Both the position numbers and the translations under genes were made by a program. Below, piece after piece: positions 38,084 through 51,594 of a DNA stretch of 64,000 nt (positions are counted from its first letter, which is position 1; every line of letters begins with the position of its first letter). The stretch covers positions 82,377 through 146,376 of the forward strand of contig NMRA01000588.1 of the NCBI GenBank assembly GCA_002633005.1, in the 5' to 3' direction. This DNA comes from Phoronis australis. Taxonomy: Eukaryota > Phoronida > Phoronidae. Under the pieces are notes generated by a model that searched no databases, was not told the origin of the DNA, and saw only the letters and a list, made by a program, of their open reading frames with translations.

Positions 38084-38400
38084 TTAAAGGAGAATACCAC
38101 CGATTTAATTAGTTTTTTACCGTCTCAATCGGTCTTTATTCACATCACTTCCTATTCAGTCAATTTCATCTCCGCCGAAAGGTGTCAAAAAACGTTAACC
38201 TGTGAGGAAGGTAAGTACACGATGCACGCGACGTCAGTGGTTCTTCAGCAGAGTGTGTGCCGCTATGGTGTTGTGGTCTCACTTGTGCGAACCATGAAGC
38301 TGCGAGGAAAGTGGGTATATCTTTTTTCCGAGTTCCCGAGAACTCGAAATGCTTCGGAAGTTGTTCCCGGCAGTGAAGAACGAAAAGTACGCCGTTAAAG
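38084..38400. mobile_element. Kolobok-like TTAA transposon, copy B (truncated)
   Basis: Starts TTAA-AGGAGAATACCACC and follows the reverse complement of the right half of copy A, including a decayed THAP region (CAAM…, later EMLRK and KNEKYAVK in a shifted frame). It stops near 38400 without the other end. Confidence 0.7.
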
Positions 38401-39224
38401 TCCTAGTAGCACACGTTTCTAACCCTTATTAAATGGCTAGAAGAAATTATAAGGATCCACGTAGTACCTATCCTATCACAATACACAATCCGTAGTCGAA
38501 GAAAGTTCTAATAAATGCGCCACTCACGATTCCGACCCGAAGAACACACCGCCTTTTTGAACTGACCGCGAAACCGGAAGTACAATTCATTCAGGAACCC
38601 AGACTTGAGAACGCCGGCTGTGCGACTGGAGCCATGTTTGTAACCAGCCTGCAAACGGGGATAAAATAATTGACAGCGGACCCTAACTTTAATAAAACCA
38701 AAATACGGACAATTTGTACTGAAATTGTTAACAAAATGTGACAAAATAAACTTCGACAGAAATTATTTTGCCGGACTCAGAACTGCAGCCGATGACCCGG
38801 TGCGGACCGATCGACATCACTGTACCGGCGAAAGACGAAGGCACTTTTATAAAATTACGGACTATACTCACAATCCTGTGCCAACGATGATAATAAGGTC
38901 GACTATGACGGGCTAGGCTAAGCGTGTTTTACTGGGTGTAATTATAACTCTGGTAAACAAACAGTGTAAACAGAAGAACGACCATGCAATATCAAAATAT
39001 TTGAATAAAATTGCTATACAGTTAAAAAATCTTGACGATTTAACTTGCGAAAATATTGAAAATAAATTTAGGCGGAAACTAAGATACCGCCGGGTGGTCT
39101 CCGGCGACTTCCGTTACGGTAGGGCGGCTGGCTGTCAACAAATAATACTGAACGACAGAACACCGTTTGGTAGCAAATAACGTCAGGAAGAAAACTAGCC
39201 ATGGTGCCAAATGGTATAATATAA

Positions 39225-39525
39225 GTATTAATGAGTTTAAAGTAAAAGGAACAATTCACACTTAGCCAGAAACATTCGTATAAGCTGCTACCCGGCGGAG
39301 CCGAACCGCCTGACCTGTCGTGCGTGGACATCTGCGTTCTGTGGAGCAAGATGAACACATTAATTAGCTACCCGGGGGTCGAATGAGGGGAATTCCTGTG
39401 ACAAAGAGATTAAAAAACATTACGTCATGCTACTAACACTGCAATATTTTCCCATCGCTGACATTTAGCTTGTTGACTAAAATTCCCTACACTTCCACCG
39501 TTTGCGGCGCGGAATTTTTATACAT
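39225..39525 (+). repeat. Copy of the decayed transposon segment at 1900-2160
   Basis: Colinear similarity to the reverse complement of about 1900-2200, including GATGAACACATTA and ACACTGCAATATTTTCCCATCG-like blocks. No intact frame. The TTAA element C begins 130 bp downstream. Confidence 0.55.
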
Positions 39526-39652
39526 GAACTTAGACAGCAGAGGTATCTATTGTACGCTTTTGTAAGGTTTTAAAGTATATGAGTGAGGGCTGACCTCAGT
39601 AGCCGAGCGTTGGCTGGAGATGCGACGTACTTCACAAAGTTATGATTATGCA

Positions 39653-41569
39653 TTAAAGGAGAATGCCACCAGATTTTAGTCTTTTTACCGTGTTAATCGG
39701 TCTATATCCACATCACCTCGTATACGGTAGATCTTATCTCGCCGAGGTGTCGGGTTAACCTGTTAGGAAGGTGATAAACGACGCAGCGACGTCAGTGGTT
39801 CTTCTGCAGAGTGAGTGCCGCTATGGTGGAGTGTATCATGTACCTTTATGCGAACTATGAATCTGCGCGGAAAGCAGGTATATCGTTTTTTGTCGAATTC
39901 CTCGAGAGCCCATAATGCTTCGGAAATGGTTCGTGGTAGTGAAGAATGAAAAGTACCCAGTTAATACCAAGTATGAGGCCGTGAAAACTTCTCCGTCGTG
40001 TCTGTCAGTGACCTGCATTGCGTCGGATCGCTGAGTAGTTTATCAGTTTTGGTAGTTGGTCACGAAAACAAACACAATTAATTCGAGGGAGAACGTAACG
40101 TTTTATATAACCTGTTTGATGACTGACTCGTTCGTGAGGCTTCTGTTTGGTCCTCTGGGTGTAGGATGTTTTCCCCTTTTTCTCATCCTTAAAAAAGATG
40201 TCGTAAGCATACCTCTGTTTAGATGCGGTGCAAAATCAGGATGGTCCGTGAGACACATCTGCGCTTCTCCAACAAGGCGTTTCACTTGCGGAATTTCGTA
40301 GCAGCAAACGCAAGCGTCAGTCGTTTCCATTATCGTGCAGTTAGCTTACTGTCACCATGACAACTTCAAACGGTTTTCGGAACTATTCATATGCTCCGTT
40401 GGCTGTGCACGTTCACGGAGCCCCTCTATTATTTCTTGATCAGTGTATCCCGGTTCGAACTGATAGTCTGTGAAACCTAACGATCGACATGTGAAGTCTT
40501 TGTCGCATGACCACTCGTCTAAGTTGGGATTGCGAGTTGCCACGTTGACGTTTATTATTGTGCGTTCTGTTTCAAAATGAATTATTCACACCCTAACCAA
40601 TGCTTAATATAAAACTGAAACAAAGTCTGTCTCATTAGATACATTTTATAATGCCTTGGAGTGTTCGTGACTGCAAATGTTTTGAGAAGCCAGCAATGAA
40701 TAAATCACTGCATTACCAGCTTTAGATGCAATAAATAGTTGACCGGTCACCGAGACCCTGTGAGCACATGTTAATTCAGCTGAGTGTTTGCTGACAGAAA
40801 GCTGTTGTGAAACAATAAGTCGAATTTATATCCTATGGCCAGATGTTAGGGGAATCTTTATTTAAATATTCATATACATGATATCGAATCATTGTTACTA
40901 CCCTGACGGTTCTTTGGAAGGGTAACCTAACTTCGCGGCCCCCCTCGAGCTAGTAAGTAGATTTGAAGTTTCGCGGCTAATTCACCAAAATAACCACGTG
41001 CACATTTTTTCTTTGGCTCACTAGTGTGGTTTTTCGTGACTGGAAAATTAGTTTCCAACGCTGGCTGATTTATGTCCGTGATGTCTTCAGTCCGGCCGCG
41101 ATGGGCCTGATCGGGTTCCGAGCCACTGGCCGGGATAGCAAGCGTTTTGTGTGTTTAGAACTGAAAAAGTCGCAAGTCTAAAATTACAACACACAGCTAT
41201 GTTCTCCTGTCTGGATTTCACGGAAGAATAATTTGAATTTATCACCGAACTGACCCCAAGTACTCCTGCGACCGACCTTGGTAAAGTAGCCCATCGAACT
41301 TTGTAGGCTACGGTACGTTAAAATACCTAAAAATCCGTAACGGCGAAATAAAATTACGCGTTTGTTCAATAACTCGATATATCTGTAAGGGTTTTACATT
41401 GAATTTTGATGATTTATTGGTGTAAAACGATGAATTCTAGCGATAAGCTGACACCATTAAGCGTGTTGTCAACACCTCCGTCTGCCGTCAGGTGTCAGGT
41501 AAGTGAGCTGCACTTGCTGATCTAAATTGCTACAAACTAGGTTGTTTTTTGGGTGGCATTCTCATTTAA
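39653..41569. mobile_element. Kolobok-like TTAA transposon, copy C (1.9 kb)
   Basis: TTAA at 39653-39656 and 41566-41569, with ends AGGAGAATGCCACC and its complement (one change, CTCAT for CTCCT). Orientation is opposite to copy A. The THAP region is at about 39800-40010, with stops and frameshifts; YANYESARKAGISFF is still readable. It contains a segment around 40900-41400 that A lacks and D shares, so it is closer to the full-length element. No transposase catalytic domain was recognised. Confidence 0.75.
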
Positions 41570-41919
41570 ATATCATCCGTCATATGCAAAAAACAGGTTG
41601 GACAATAGATAATTAAGTTTGTATAAAAAGAATCAAAATGAGAATCAAAAGCAACCTAGCAAATTAATGTAACAACGCCTTTTCGCTCATACTGTTTTCA
41701 AGGACAACATAACAGGCATTCAGTAATCGTTCCTGAAGTGATGCACAGGAACTCGGGTCACGGAAATAGACGGAAATAGTCGATGATTTTCCGATCTCGG
41801 ACGAGGTACAGAATTGTATTAAAAAAGGCTTTTAGTTTGATGACAGAAAGGATGTGAATATTATGTCATGTTACATATTACTTTATTTGGTATATATTTT
41901 AAAGTTTTTGAAGTAGATT

Positions 41920-42238
41920 CATAGGCGGATTTAGGGGGCAGGGGGCCCGCCCCCCCCCTTGGCTGCCGCAAGCCGTAGTCGGACAGTAAGAGCGTAAAGC
42001 GTGACGAAATGTAACCAGGATCGGTAGCGGAGGGGGGGGGGCTTAGAGCCTGGACCACAGCGCTCCCGTTTTTCTTTTTTTTTTAGTCGAACAGGAGATT
42101 TTCTGAACAGGAGGTCAGAAAACCGGCCCCTAGAACTTTTGGGCGTCTGCTGCAAATACAATCACGCTTTGCCCAATTCCCCGAGACAACATCTTCGGAT
42201 GTTGGGCCCCCCCTTATGATATCCTAGATCCGCCACTG
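41920..42238. mobile_element. Longer MITE related to the CAGTGGCGGAT family (TSD AGATT)
   Basis: Ends CATAGGCGGATTTAG and GGATCCGCCACTG-like (CTAGATCCGCCACTG), flanked by exact AGATT repeats. About 320 bp, with a different interior from the 130-160-bp copies and G/C homopolymers near both ends. Confidence 0.7.
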
Positions 42239-42299
42239 AGATTGCCCTTTGAGATAAGGACTTTCATACCATATATGGAACCATGAAATACCTCTGTGT

Positions 42300-43627
42300 C
42301 TTTGGCCGGCATTGTTCTGTTTTAAAATGAATTATTTTTACCCTAACCCATGTTTATATCAACATGAAACAAGGTATCAAAGTATGTCTCAGTAGATACA
42401 ATCTGCAATGCCGTAGGAGTGTTGGTGAGTGCAAGTGCTTTAAGAAATCAACAATTAATGATTCATACTGCGTTACCTGCTTCAGATGCAATAAAACTGA
42501 TTGAACGCCGTGTGAGTGAACGCATGCTAATTCAGTGTTTGCTGACAGAAAGCTGTTGTGAAACTGTAATTCGATTTTATATGCTATGGTCAGATGTTAG
42601 AGGAATTTTATTTAGATATTTATACATTATTCAAATCATTGTTATTGTGCGGGGTTCGTTATTGTAGGCCTCAGGTAATCACCATTTCAATCTATTTTAT
42701 GTTATTTATTCATCAAATTGTACATATTAACTAATTTTATACTAATTTATTTTATTTATCATCTCTTCAATCTAATGATACATAGCTGTCTGTATTTACT
42801 TCATGTAATTATTTCCAACTGGGCCCACTTGAAAATCAGTGTATTCACTGAAGTGGTCACCCAGTCTTTTAAAGAAGTTTAAATTAATAAATAAATAAAT
42901 ATTGGACACCTTTTCCCTGTACGCTTCTGTGGAAGGGGATCTTGGCTTCGCAGCCTTTGACGAGTAAGCAGATTTGTAATTTCGTGGTGAATTCACCAAA
43001 ATATTCACGTGCACAATATTTCTTTGGTTCACTAGTCTAGTCTTTTCGTGACTGGGAGTTTAGTTTTCAACCTTTGCAGCCGACTAATCCTGTTGGTTTA
43101 TGTTCGTAATGTCTCCAGTCCGGCTGAGACTGGTTTGATCAGGTTCCGAGCCACTGGGTTATGACGAGTGTTTTGTGTTTATAACAGAAAAAAATTACAA
43201 CACAGGGCTATGCTCTCCTGTTTCTACTTCATAGAAGAAGAATTCTAATTTATCAATGAACAGACTCCAAACGTCCCGTGACAGACCTCGGTAAGTTAGC
43301 CTATCGTACTTTGTACGCTACTGTACGTTAAAAATGTCTATGAATTCGTAATAGCAAATAAAAACTCAATGTATTTGTAAGAGTTTTACATCGAATTTTG
43401 ACGATTTATTGGTTCAAAATGACGAATTGAAGCGATAAGCTGAAACCTACAAGCATCTTGTGAACTGCTGAGCATACTGTGACAGAACCTGTGACGTCAT
43501 TGGCTAATTTCAGCACCTCCGTCTGCCGTCCTGTGTCAGGTAAAAGGTCTGAACTTGCTGTTATCGAGTGGAACTACTCTACCTAAATTGATACAAAATA
43601 AGTTGTTTTGGTGACATTCTCCTTTAA
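42300..43627. mobile_element. Kolobok-like TTAA transposon, copy D (5'-truncated)
   Basis: From about 42300 it follows copy C (TTTTAAAATGAATTATT…, GTTTGCTGACAGAAAGCTG…), then the segment shared with C, ending GGTGACATTCTCCT-TTAA at 43627. The THAP-bearing half is missing. Confidence 0.65.
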
Positions 43628-43972
43628 CTTGTCTTAGATGAGAAGTGATTTCTGGGCTTTGAAGGGACGCTATTCCTTTAGACTATGCTCGGCGGGTAAA
43701 GTGATCCGCTATAACAAACCATGCTATTACACCTGATCTCAAGTAATAACCAATGGGTAGAGTTGTTTAGCTGAGAACCTCTCTCAATTAAGTAGGAAAC
43801 TCGTTGAAAACCATATTAGAATGCTTGGAGTAATTTCTTTTAATATTTCACAAATCCTAAAATCTTAATTGTGAAGGCCTATCATTCAAGGCACCTGTCG
43901 GACTTCCTAGCTCCCATGCGGCTTAAGCCGACCCGCTTACAAAATTCTTTTCTCTTGAACGCCATTACTCAA

Positions 43973-44430
43973 CCTCGTCCCCAAGCCTCAAGATGAGGCT
44001 TGATTATGGGAAATTAAATGTGTCAGAATTATGACACATTTTTACGGAAGTGGACGGAATATCAGGAGTAATATAACTTTGATCTTTTCTTAACTATACT
44101 ATAAAAAAGAAAACTTACGGAAAATGGCAATTTAGGTCTAAGTTATTGCAAAAAGAATGTTTTTTATTCGAAAACAGATTAATTTCTATGACACTATCAA
44201 TAAAAAAAGAATTGAAAATAAGTATGCCAACAACCTTTATTTCAAACAATAACCAAAGCAATCCATCTGCTTTAAAAATGGCAGCAACAACGCCTGTGAA
44301 AATAATTTAAAATCTCCCTTTGTTTTAATGACGTCAAGGCAGCGACCGATCATTGCGCAAAAAGTAATTCTCCTAACCAAGCCTCGAATAGCTAATCAGA
44401 TTGGCGCCATCATGAGGCTTGGGGACGAGG
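43973..44430. mobile_element. 458-bp TIR element (CCTCGTCCCCAAGCCTCA)
   Basis: An exact 18-bp terminal inverted repeat CCTCGTCCCCAAGCCTCA bounds 458 bp of AT-rich, non-coding sequence. No target-site duplication was identified and no other copy is in the window. A non-autonomous DNA transposon of unknown superfamily is likely. Confidence 0.6.
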
Positions 44431-46479
44431 CTGCTTGCGCTCTTGTTGATGGTTGATTTTTCGCGTCTCAAGAGAATGTTTTAATCGCGATCGGACCAAG
44501 CTTGCTTCTGCACATTGATCACTGTCCGTGATGACACATTCAAGGGCAAACATGTCGATCGAGGCGTTCAACTATTTTCGTGTTAACCTCTCGGTTCCTA
44601 CTTCACTTTATTCTTTAAATAACTGAATATCGTAAAATTAATAAAAATTATCTTTCTCTCGCAACAAACTGTAAATGTAAATCCTATCCAATCCATGTGA
44701 AATTTATTTCAAAGATTATCGACACTTTCTCGATACTCATGTTCACGGGATCACGGCACGTGAGGACAACCGACATGTTGCTGAGCGTAAAGTGAGCTCA
44801 CTCCGGAAACCTTGTCAATATATGAGCGCTTTGTTTATTTTTCCATTTTTATAGTTACTTTATAAGCAGTTGTAAAGTGATTCATTTTAAAACAAATAAT
44901 CCAAAATTGGCGGGAATGTCAAGATGAAGTTAATCATGAATAAATATTTTATACCAGGTAATGCGAGGTGATACCAAAGACTGAATATCATGACTTAATA
45001 TACTACTCACGTGACTGAATATCATGACTTACAACAGGTCAAAAACACCAGTTTACGGTTTCTATCGCGAGTTTCGTAAGACCACGCAAGACTCCGCAAG
45101 ATATCACCAAGTTATTACTAGCAATCAAGTGATTACACTAGCTTCTTCGCTAGATTCTTGGCGCGTCATCGGAGATTTAGCCCTGGTTTGCAACCGACTC
45201 ATTTTGAAACCTGTGCATTTCTGTTTAAAATGAAACATCCCAACCCATTTGAGACAGAACAATGTGTCTTTTCTTTTTCGAGAATACGGACAATCAAGAA
45301 TGCATACCGCATAAATGAACAAACGGACAATAACTGCTGTATGCTATTTTCTTGTAAGCAGTTGTCATTGATAAGTGGGTGTTGAGAGAACGAGACATGG
45401 ATGACTCGAATATGACTCTGAAATGTGTCAAGGAATTTGTTGTTGCTGCCGATGTCTCGCTAGTTCAAGACATTCATCACAGCATCATCTAACAATGACC
45501 TGGTGTTGTAGAAAAGTACTCCGTCCAGCAATGCCATAATGATACATTCTTCAACAATCTAAGTCTAAGACGATCAAGTTTGTGCAAACTGAAGGTCATT
45601 CTCTCAAAACACAATGTGTGAACTGGAACCAATCGTGGTTTCAGTGTGACTCGCTGCCAACTTTATGTCACTTTTCATGAAGAGCCTCCGAGTTCAAATG
45701 TCGAGAGCACCACGCATAGTTCCACAAAACAAAGGGCGTCTTGAAAATTGTTTGTGTTTGTATTGGCCAAGTCTATATTTTAGGTGTCAGTTATTACAGA
45801 CGCAGCCAAACCTGCACAGGAATCTGTTCTCGTAATGGTTTAACGTATTGTTTATCGGCATTTTATAGCATTTGCATTATCTAAACATGAAAATTTAATT
45901 ACTACTGTTTAAACATTTTACGCCAGCAGAGAAACGCCATAAGTTTTAAAACGATTTCCACGGGTTTAAACTGTTGCTAATTAGTGTATTTGCCATAAAT
46001 ATGTACATGCACACATTCAAATACAGTGTGTCCCGAAAATTTTCTCATGATTCAATACGACGACAGTAGTTCAAAAATTCGGTTCATGTGGATCAGACTC
46101 TGTGCTTGGACCTACCTTGCTGTGAAAGAAGGCGCGGGAGACATCACGTGCTCTGTATGCACGGGAATGACAAATAAATGACAGGAGAATAAAATTTAAT
46201 GCACAGTGCTATACTGAAAACTAAAAATGTCAATCAACCACAAAAGCATTTTAAAAGAGATTCCAAGTTCATAATGCATTTGGTTTAGTTTAAAGACTTT
46301 GAAATTCCCTTTTGACCACTTTTCATGAATTTGAACCATTAATCTTTTTCCTAAGTCAATTGTAAGTGTGAGACAGTACATTTTGGGAAACCGTGTACAT
46401 GTTAAGCTAATGATTGAACTCGCATTTTCTCAGCAGGAGAAATTCACTTCAATTGTTCAAATAATCGTCTCAGTGAAAT

Positions 46480-46552
<73 letters not shown>

Positions 46553-47451
46553 CACAAACATTATATTTTGCACACAAGAACAAATTCGCTGTGGATATTA
46601 CATGACCTCATCAGTAACTAACCCGCGTTACGTCAGCATACAACAAAGGGCCATCGTGGCTACAAGGTTAATTTGCTCACAATGATTGATTAGATTAACC
46701 CAAGTTAAATATTAGGTCTTCCTCCGCTCGAAAATGTATTTCAAGTTTGCGTTGAAGCACCCCCCCCCCCTTGCAATTCATTGTGCCCACTTGTTTTAAA
46801 GGTACTCCATCGCTGGTTGACGTCTTTTTGACAAATCGTGCAGTTAGTTTTTCTAAGACTGAATCCCTTGGCAATGGTTTCAGCGACTTCTATCAGTGTA
46901 TCTATGCTGTGAAAACTGATATATTGATAAATTGCCTATGAATCACGTATACAGAAGCTACACACAATTTTGCTATCAGGCCTCTAAATCAGATCTCATT
47001 TCATATTTTGACGATACCAGTAATGCTTATTGGTCACGTAACGAGCTTTTGACCAACGTTTCTGATGACCATGACTTAGCTAAAACAAAGAAGTTTCCAG
47101 TAAACAATGTGCATCATTCACGAACTGTCAGCGACATACAGGATAAGGCAATTCGTAAACAACACAACTGGGCAGCAGATATTGGAAGTGACCCACTTCA
47201 GAAAACTGGAAAAGTCGTCGCAAACAGCAAAACCTTTGCACTTAGCTTGGGCGATGGGCCATAAATAATTTTTTTTGCCACTAACAAATGTGATGACGGC
47301 CCAAAAAACGGGTCTTTTTGGAAAACTATAAAACCAATTACACCGTCTAAGTCAAACTAGGAAAGCTTAATTCTTTGTGAATCAAGCACTCAATTTAACC
47401 AGAAAACTATCTATGATACTTATAATCACTGCGTGGCCAGTGATATCATCG
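44431..47451. other. No gene recognised; CA microsatellite
   Basis: A long, nearly pure (CA)n run at 46481-46556 is the only clear feature. A 110-codon frame at 46932-47264 has a fairly protein-like composition but no recognisable domain. Confidence 0.45.
46481..46556. repeat. (CA)n microsatellite
   Basis: About 38 dinucleotide units with one GC interruption near the right end. Confidence 0.95.
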
Positions 47452-47494
47452 AACTAAATTAATACAAAATAGTTTTGGTGGCATTCTCCTTTAA
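47452..47494. mobile_element. Kolobok-like TTAA element, terminal scrap E
   Basis: Only the last ~40 bp remain: TTAATACAAAATAGTTTTGG, then GGCATTCTCCT-TTAA, identical in layout to the ends of copies A, C and D. Confidence 0.6.
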
Positions 47495-48529
47495 GCTAGG
47501 AAACGCTTCAGGGTAACATGAGATAACCTCCTAAATTTTTAAAACTAGTGTTGCCATGAAGACAAATGTAATAAATGCCTTTATCGTGAGATCGATCAAT
47601 AGACGTTTTTAAGTCGAGTTGCTTACTTGGTAGCCAACACAGGCAGGGTTTAATTTCTGTCATTCCTCAAGGAAAGCACCCAGAGAGTATCTCGGCGCTC
47701 GGGCTGTCTCGCTCAACGTTATTAGTAACTTCATGAATAAAAGAAAGCCCTTTTTGACTCTCTTGGAACGCTTGCGTTTGCGATAATGAATGTGATGTGC
47801 TAGTTCAAAACTCATTTTTCATACCAATTGTTTTTTTTGTGTTGATAGAGGGACACTACATGTTTTCATAGTTGGTTGGACAACAAAATGTACACCTTGA
47901 GCCATCCAGGGATGTTCATTCTATTAAAGTTGGATTACCTTTTTGATTTCCTAGATCTTCGGAGACTTCTCGTCTCCTTCGCTAGGATGTTGACTGTGAT
48001 GAATCGCGGGAACTCTTGTCACGGGGGATATCGAAACTGCCTCTATACTCTCGTTCCAGGATGAAGATAATTTAAATCTGGCGCCACATAAAGAACGCCC
48101 TTGTTTCCAACAGCGACTTTCAGAAAAACACGCTAGTTCGGGTGAACTCTTTCGGGAATTTTCGAAATTAGAACAGGTTTTGGTTTATATTAAAATAGAA
48201 CCTGAATAACTTAAGGACAAAAGGATGAGTTGACATAGTTTGAAAGAGGAATGGTCAGTTTAACTTAGACAACTTCACTAAAACGTTTTACGCCCATTTT
48301 AGAAATGATTTTCGCCTTGTGGCGGAGTACGGTTTTTCTATACTGCAGTGTACATTAATATTTGCATTTACGTATCGTATTAACGAAACCTTATTATCTT
48401 GAATCTGATATACTTTTTCACGCCACTAAGTCTGCAAACGATAGTTAAAATCTACTGTAACAACCGGATGTGAAAATACAGTGTACTTGTCCATAGGCCG
48501 CTCTTATCATCCTACCCAAACACATCGCT

Positions 48530-48739
48530 TTACAGGCGTGTTGCTGGAGAATCTCGTTCGAACACTAAATCTTCGCGCATATCAATATGGCGGAGATCAA
48601 CAGACACGTCCATTGGCACAAGCGCAGTGAGACCGGCGTTCAGTTCACAGGCAGACGTGGCGAAAGTGGACGTGTAGGCTTCATTTTCTGGGCCCACCTT
48701 GTCTCTTTCTTCAACGACAATAGGTCTTAGTGGGTTCAA
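48530..48739 (-). CDS. Possible terminal exon, acidic tail-like peptide
   Basis: The frame reads through RPIVVEERDKVGPENEAYTS and MDVSVDLRHIDMREDLVF to a stop. It is compact and acidic, with a GPENEAY stretch reminiscent of receptor cytoplasmic tails. No ATG start and no convincing acceptor were found, so it may be a last exon or chance. Confidence 0.2.
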   Translation of the reverse strand: MNPLRPIVVEERDKVGPENEAYTSTFATSACELNAGLTALVPMDVSVDLRHIDMREDLVFERDSPATRL

Positions 48740-51397
48740 TCCACGTCACCCGATTATGGTTTAGAATGTGTTTAGCTGTTTCGACATGGTGTGCAGTGTT
48801 TTGAGGTAACTAACGAAGTTCGGAATGCCAAGTCCATCAAAATGAATAGCTATTTTAACCTAAAATAGAATAGCAGAAATCTTCTCACCATGTGTCGGTG
48901 ATCATACTATTTTTATGTTTCGGGGGAAAATGTTCTTGTTTATCACCTCACTGAGCTGTTCTACACGCGCACACAGTGGGTTGTGCGACTGACTTAACTG
49001 AAAAATTTAATCATATTCAACTTGATATTTCATTATTAAAAACTCAACTGAACCACGTCTGCTTGTTTTAACACTGACAACACATATATGTAGACGAGCG
49101 TTTTAGTTGACTGCCGCTCAGAAACTAACTCCCCGCCATTCTGTGATAAAGCGAGAACTTCTACTGACGGTGTCGTCATCTTGTTACTTGCGAACGCCCC
49201 TTTGCAAAGCGAATAGCTACTTCAAATACATAAAGACCAGTGGAAAACACTCAAAATTTATCCGTGATCGCATTGTTTGTGTGTAACAAGAGATTATGTG
49301 GTCTTCCCCGTTCGCTCTTAGTTCTGACATTTGTGTAGGCCGACAGCTTGAACGAAGTAAACAAATGGACTGGAGGGAATCAAGTCACGTTCAAATTGCT
49401 AAGGGATTTTTTTTACCAAAATATGCTTCTTATTATGTTATTTTCGAGAGCCGACAATTGTGTGCGAGCATTTTGCATGATTACCGCAATAAGTGAGAGC
49501 TGCCAGGATATCAACACAAGGGACAGAAGTAAAAGAGAATTATTGTGGTGCAGTGACCAATCTCGGCCATTGTTGTTGGGACTGTCTGTCTCATGCACAC
49601 TATTTAAAGTTACCCAACGTAATTTCTATGACCAATCACGAGGCAGAATGGATCGGTCTCTGAAGTTCACTTTCTAATGATGGGTTTGGATGACAGTTTG
49701 GCCGTACATTCAGTTTAATTAGCTGGTTACACTTACGCAAGTCGTAAAACGTGGAATATTCACATTGGAATCCGTTTTACTGGACATAGCGCAAGTTTTT
49801 TTTGAAGTGTGTCCCAGTATGCTGTTCATATTTTTAAGTTTTGCACAACTTAAGACACGAACTGGAACAGGATCAAGTGCACAGCTGATGCGCAGTTTTT
49901 TGGAGAGATTGTAGATTGAACAATATGTCTCTGTAAACTTTCAAGCGATTAGGCCAACAAAACGTTCATAGTTGCTTTATAAGATTCTGCCTTCGTACGC
50001 GAGTGTACTAATCTATCAAAACACTCCAGTTTGTTATTGACATTTTAAGAGTACAAGTGCCGGCTAAAAATGTTTGTGTTTTTTTACAAACACTGATCTG
50101 TTGAAATCTGGTACATGACAATGCGTCTTCCATGTTCAAAATCACGACACCGTGGAGCCACGTGACATGACAATTCCACATGCCGCGGGTTAGTTAAGTT
50201 GCATTACGGCGTTTTCCCGTTGCTCCCAACTTGTTCGATTCTATAGCCCAACAACAAGTTGTAGCCAATATCTTACACGACTGATTATTCCTCCATTCTG
50301 GCATTCCCCACTTTTAGACTATTTACAAAGGCCAGCAGTACACTCTCCCTCTCAACCCCCACCCCCCGGCAAGGCAGCAATGGAGTAATCTCCGTGCCAA
50401 AGAGGAAATGATCAGAAACTACAGTCAATGCAAACTTATTCCCAATTCCTCATTTCCGTAATAGTTATCTACAGAGATTATCACTAAATCATAGCGTCAG
50501 TTAAAATGGCTACCTTTGTCAAGATGACTGACATTGTTTGCGAAATTCGTGTTTTCACGATCTTAAAGGGATACTAATCCTGTTTAGTTGTTTTTTTTTT
50601 CAATTCTCGTTCTGTCACCTGCTAATACAGGATTCATCTAGAAACAGTGACACAGAATGGATATTAGTTTTAGTGGTGGTCTTTCCCGAACAGCCATCCT
50701 GCAACTCCCCTAAAGCGTAGGCGACGCTTGTCCGTTAAGCAGGATTTGTAAGGAGTTTACAGACTTCGCTCCAAACTTTTGAGGCTGTCGCCGAGAGTCA
50801 CAGAGAATTGGATGAGAAAGTCGTTTTTAATGTCTGTTAATAGGCCAAAGCCGGGCTTGGTATCCCTTTTTAAAATACAGGACATCATGGACATGTCGGC
50901 TACATGTATACATTATGCGATACGTCATACAACATAGTTGCTGAAATTTGAAAACGTTAAATACACATTTTACTATCAAAGAACTTCTAGTCATCTCATT
51001 AAGTCTGAAACTTGATCGCCGTAACTTTGAACAAAATCGCCCCAGGTTTATACAATAGAGGTCGCTTCATTCCTGTATGTCCTTTCCGGCGACACACACA
51101 CACACATAAAATTTTGAAGGAAGCAAATAAACTCGAAGCCTGTCAAAATCGATGACTCTTAGAGACAATTCTTACTTGTGGCGACCTTGAATGAAACATT
51201 TCGTGTTGGTAATCATTTTCTGTCAAAGAAAAATGTGACTATCGGTAACCTGTTTTATAATATGGTTTTAGGTGGCGAGTGCGAAGAAAATGTTTCTTTA
51301 CGAAAAGGGGATGAAAGTGAAGTAGGGTCTTGGAACGTTTGGCTACGGCAACTCAAAGCAATACGTCATCGTGTTATGGTTAATCCAATGTATAAAA
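48740..51397. other. No gene recognised
   Basis: Short open frames on both strands only; a small CA run lies at about 51091-51105. Confidence 0.4.
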
Positions 51398-51403
51398 TTT
51401 ATT
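51398..51403 (-). promoter_or_regulatory. Candidate poly(A) signal for the Ig-domain gene
   Basis: AATAAA on the - strand, about 190 nt beyond the stop codon of the gene ending at 51595. Confidence 0.35.
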
Positions 51404-51594
51404 AAGCTACACTCATTTATAAGGTACGTGCTGTAAGAAACCAAAAGATCAGTGCTGCAGGCTTACAATGAAAATGACAACACAATCTGTTAGTGTCCGC
51501 AATGACGATGCACAATTTGGTTTCAGTTTTCAAAGTTGGGACAAAGGTCTCAATTTGTCATAAATGCATGTTCTGTAACCACAGTGTCGTTTTT

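Noticed and set aside
46013-46180. CAGTGTGTCCCGAAAATTTT block resembling mariner-type ends
   Set aside because: Only one end is present and no matching inverted end is visible.
46474-46560. Apparent Thr/His repeat protein
   Set aside because: Translation of the CA microsatellite.
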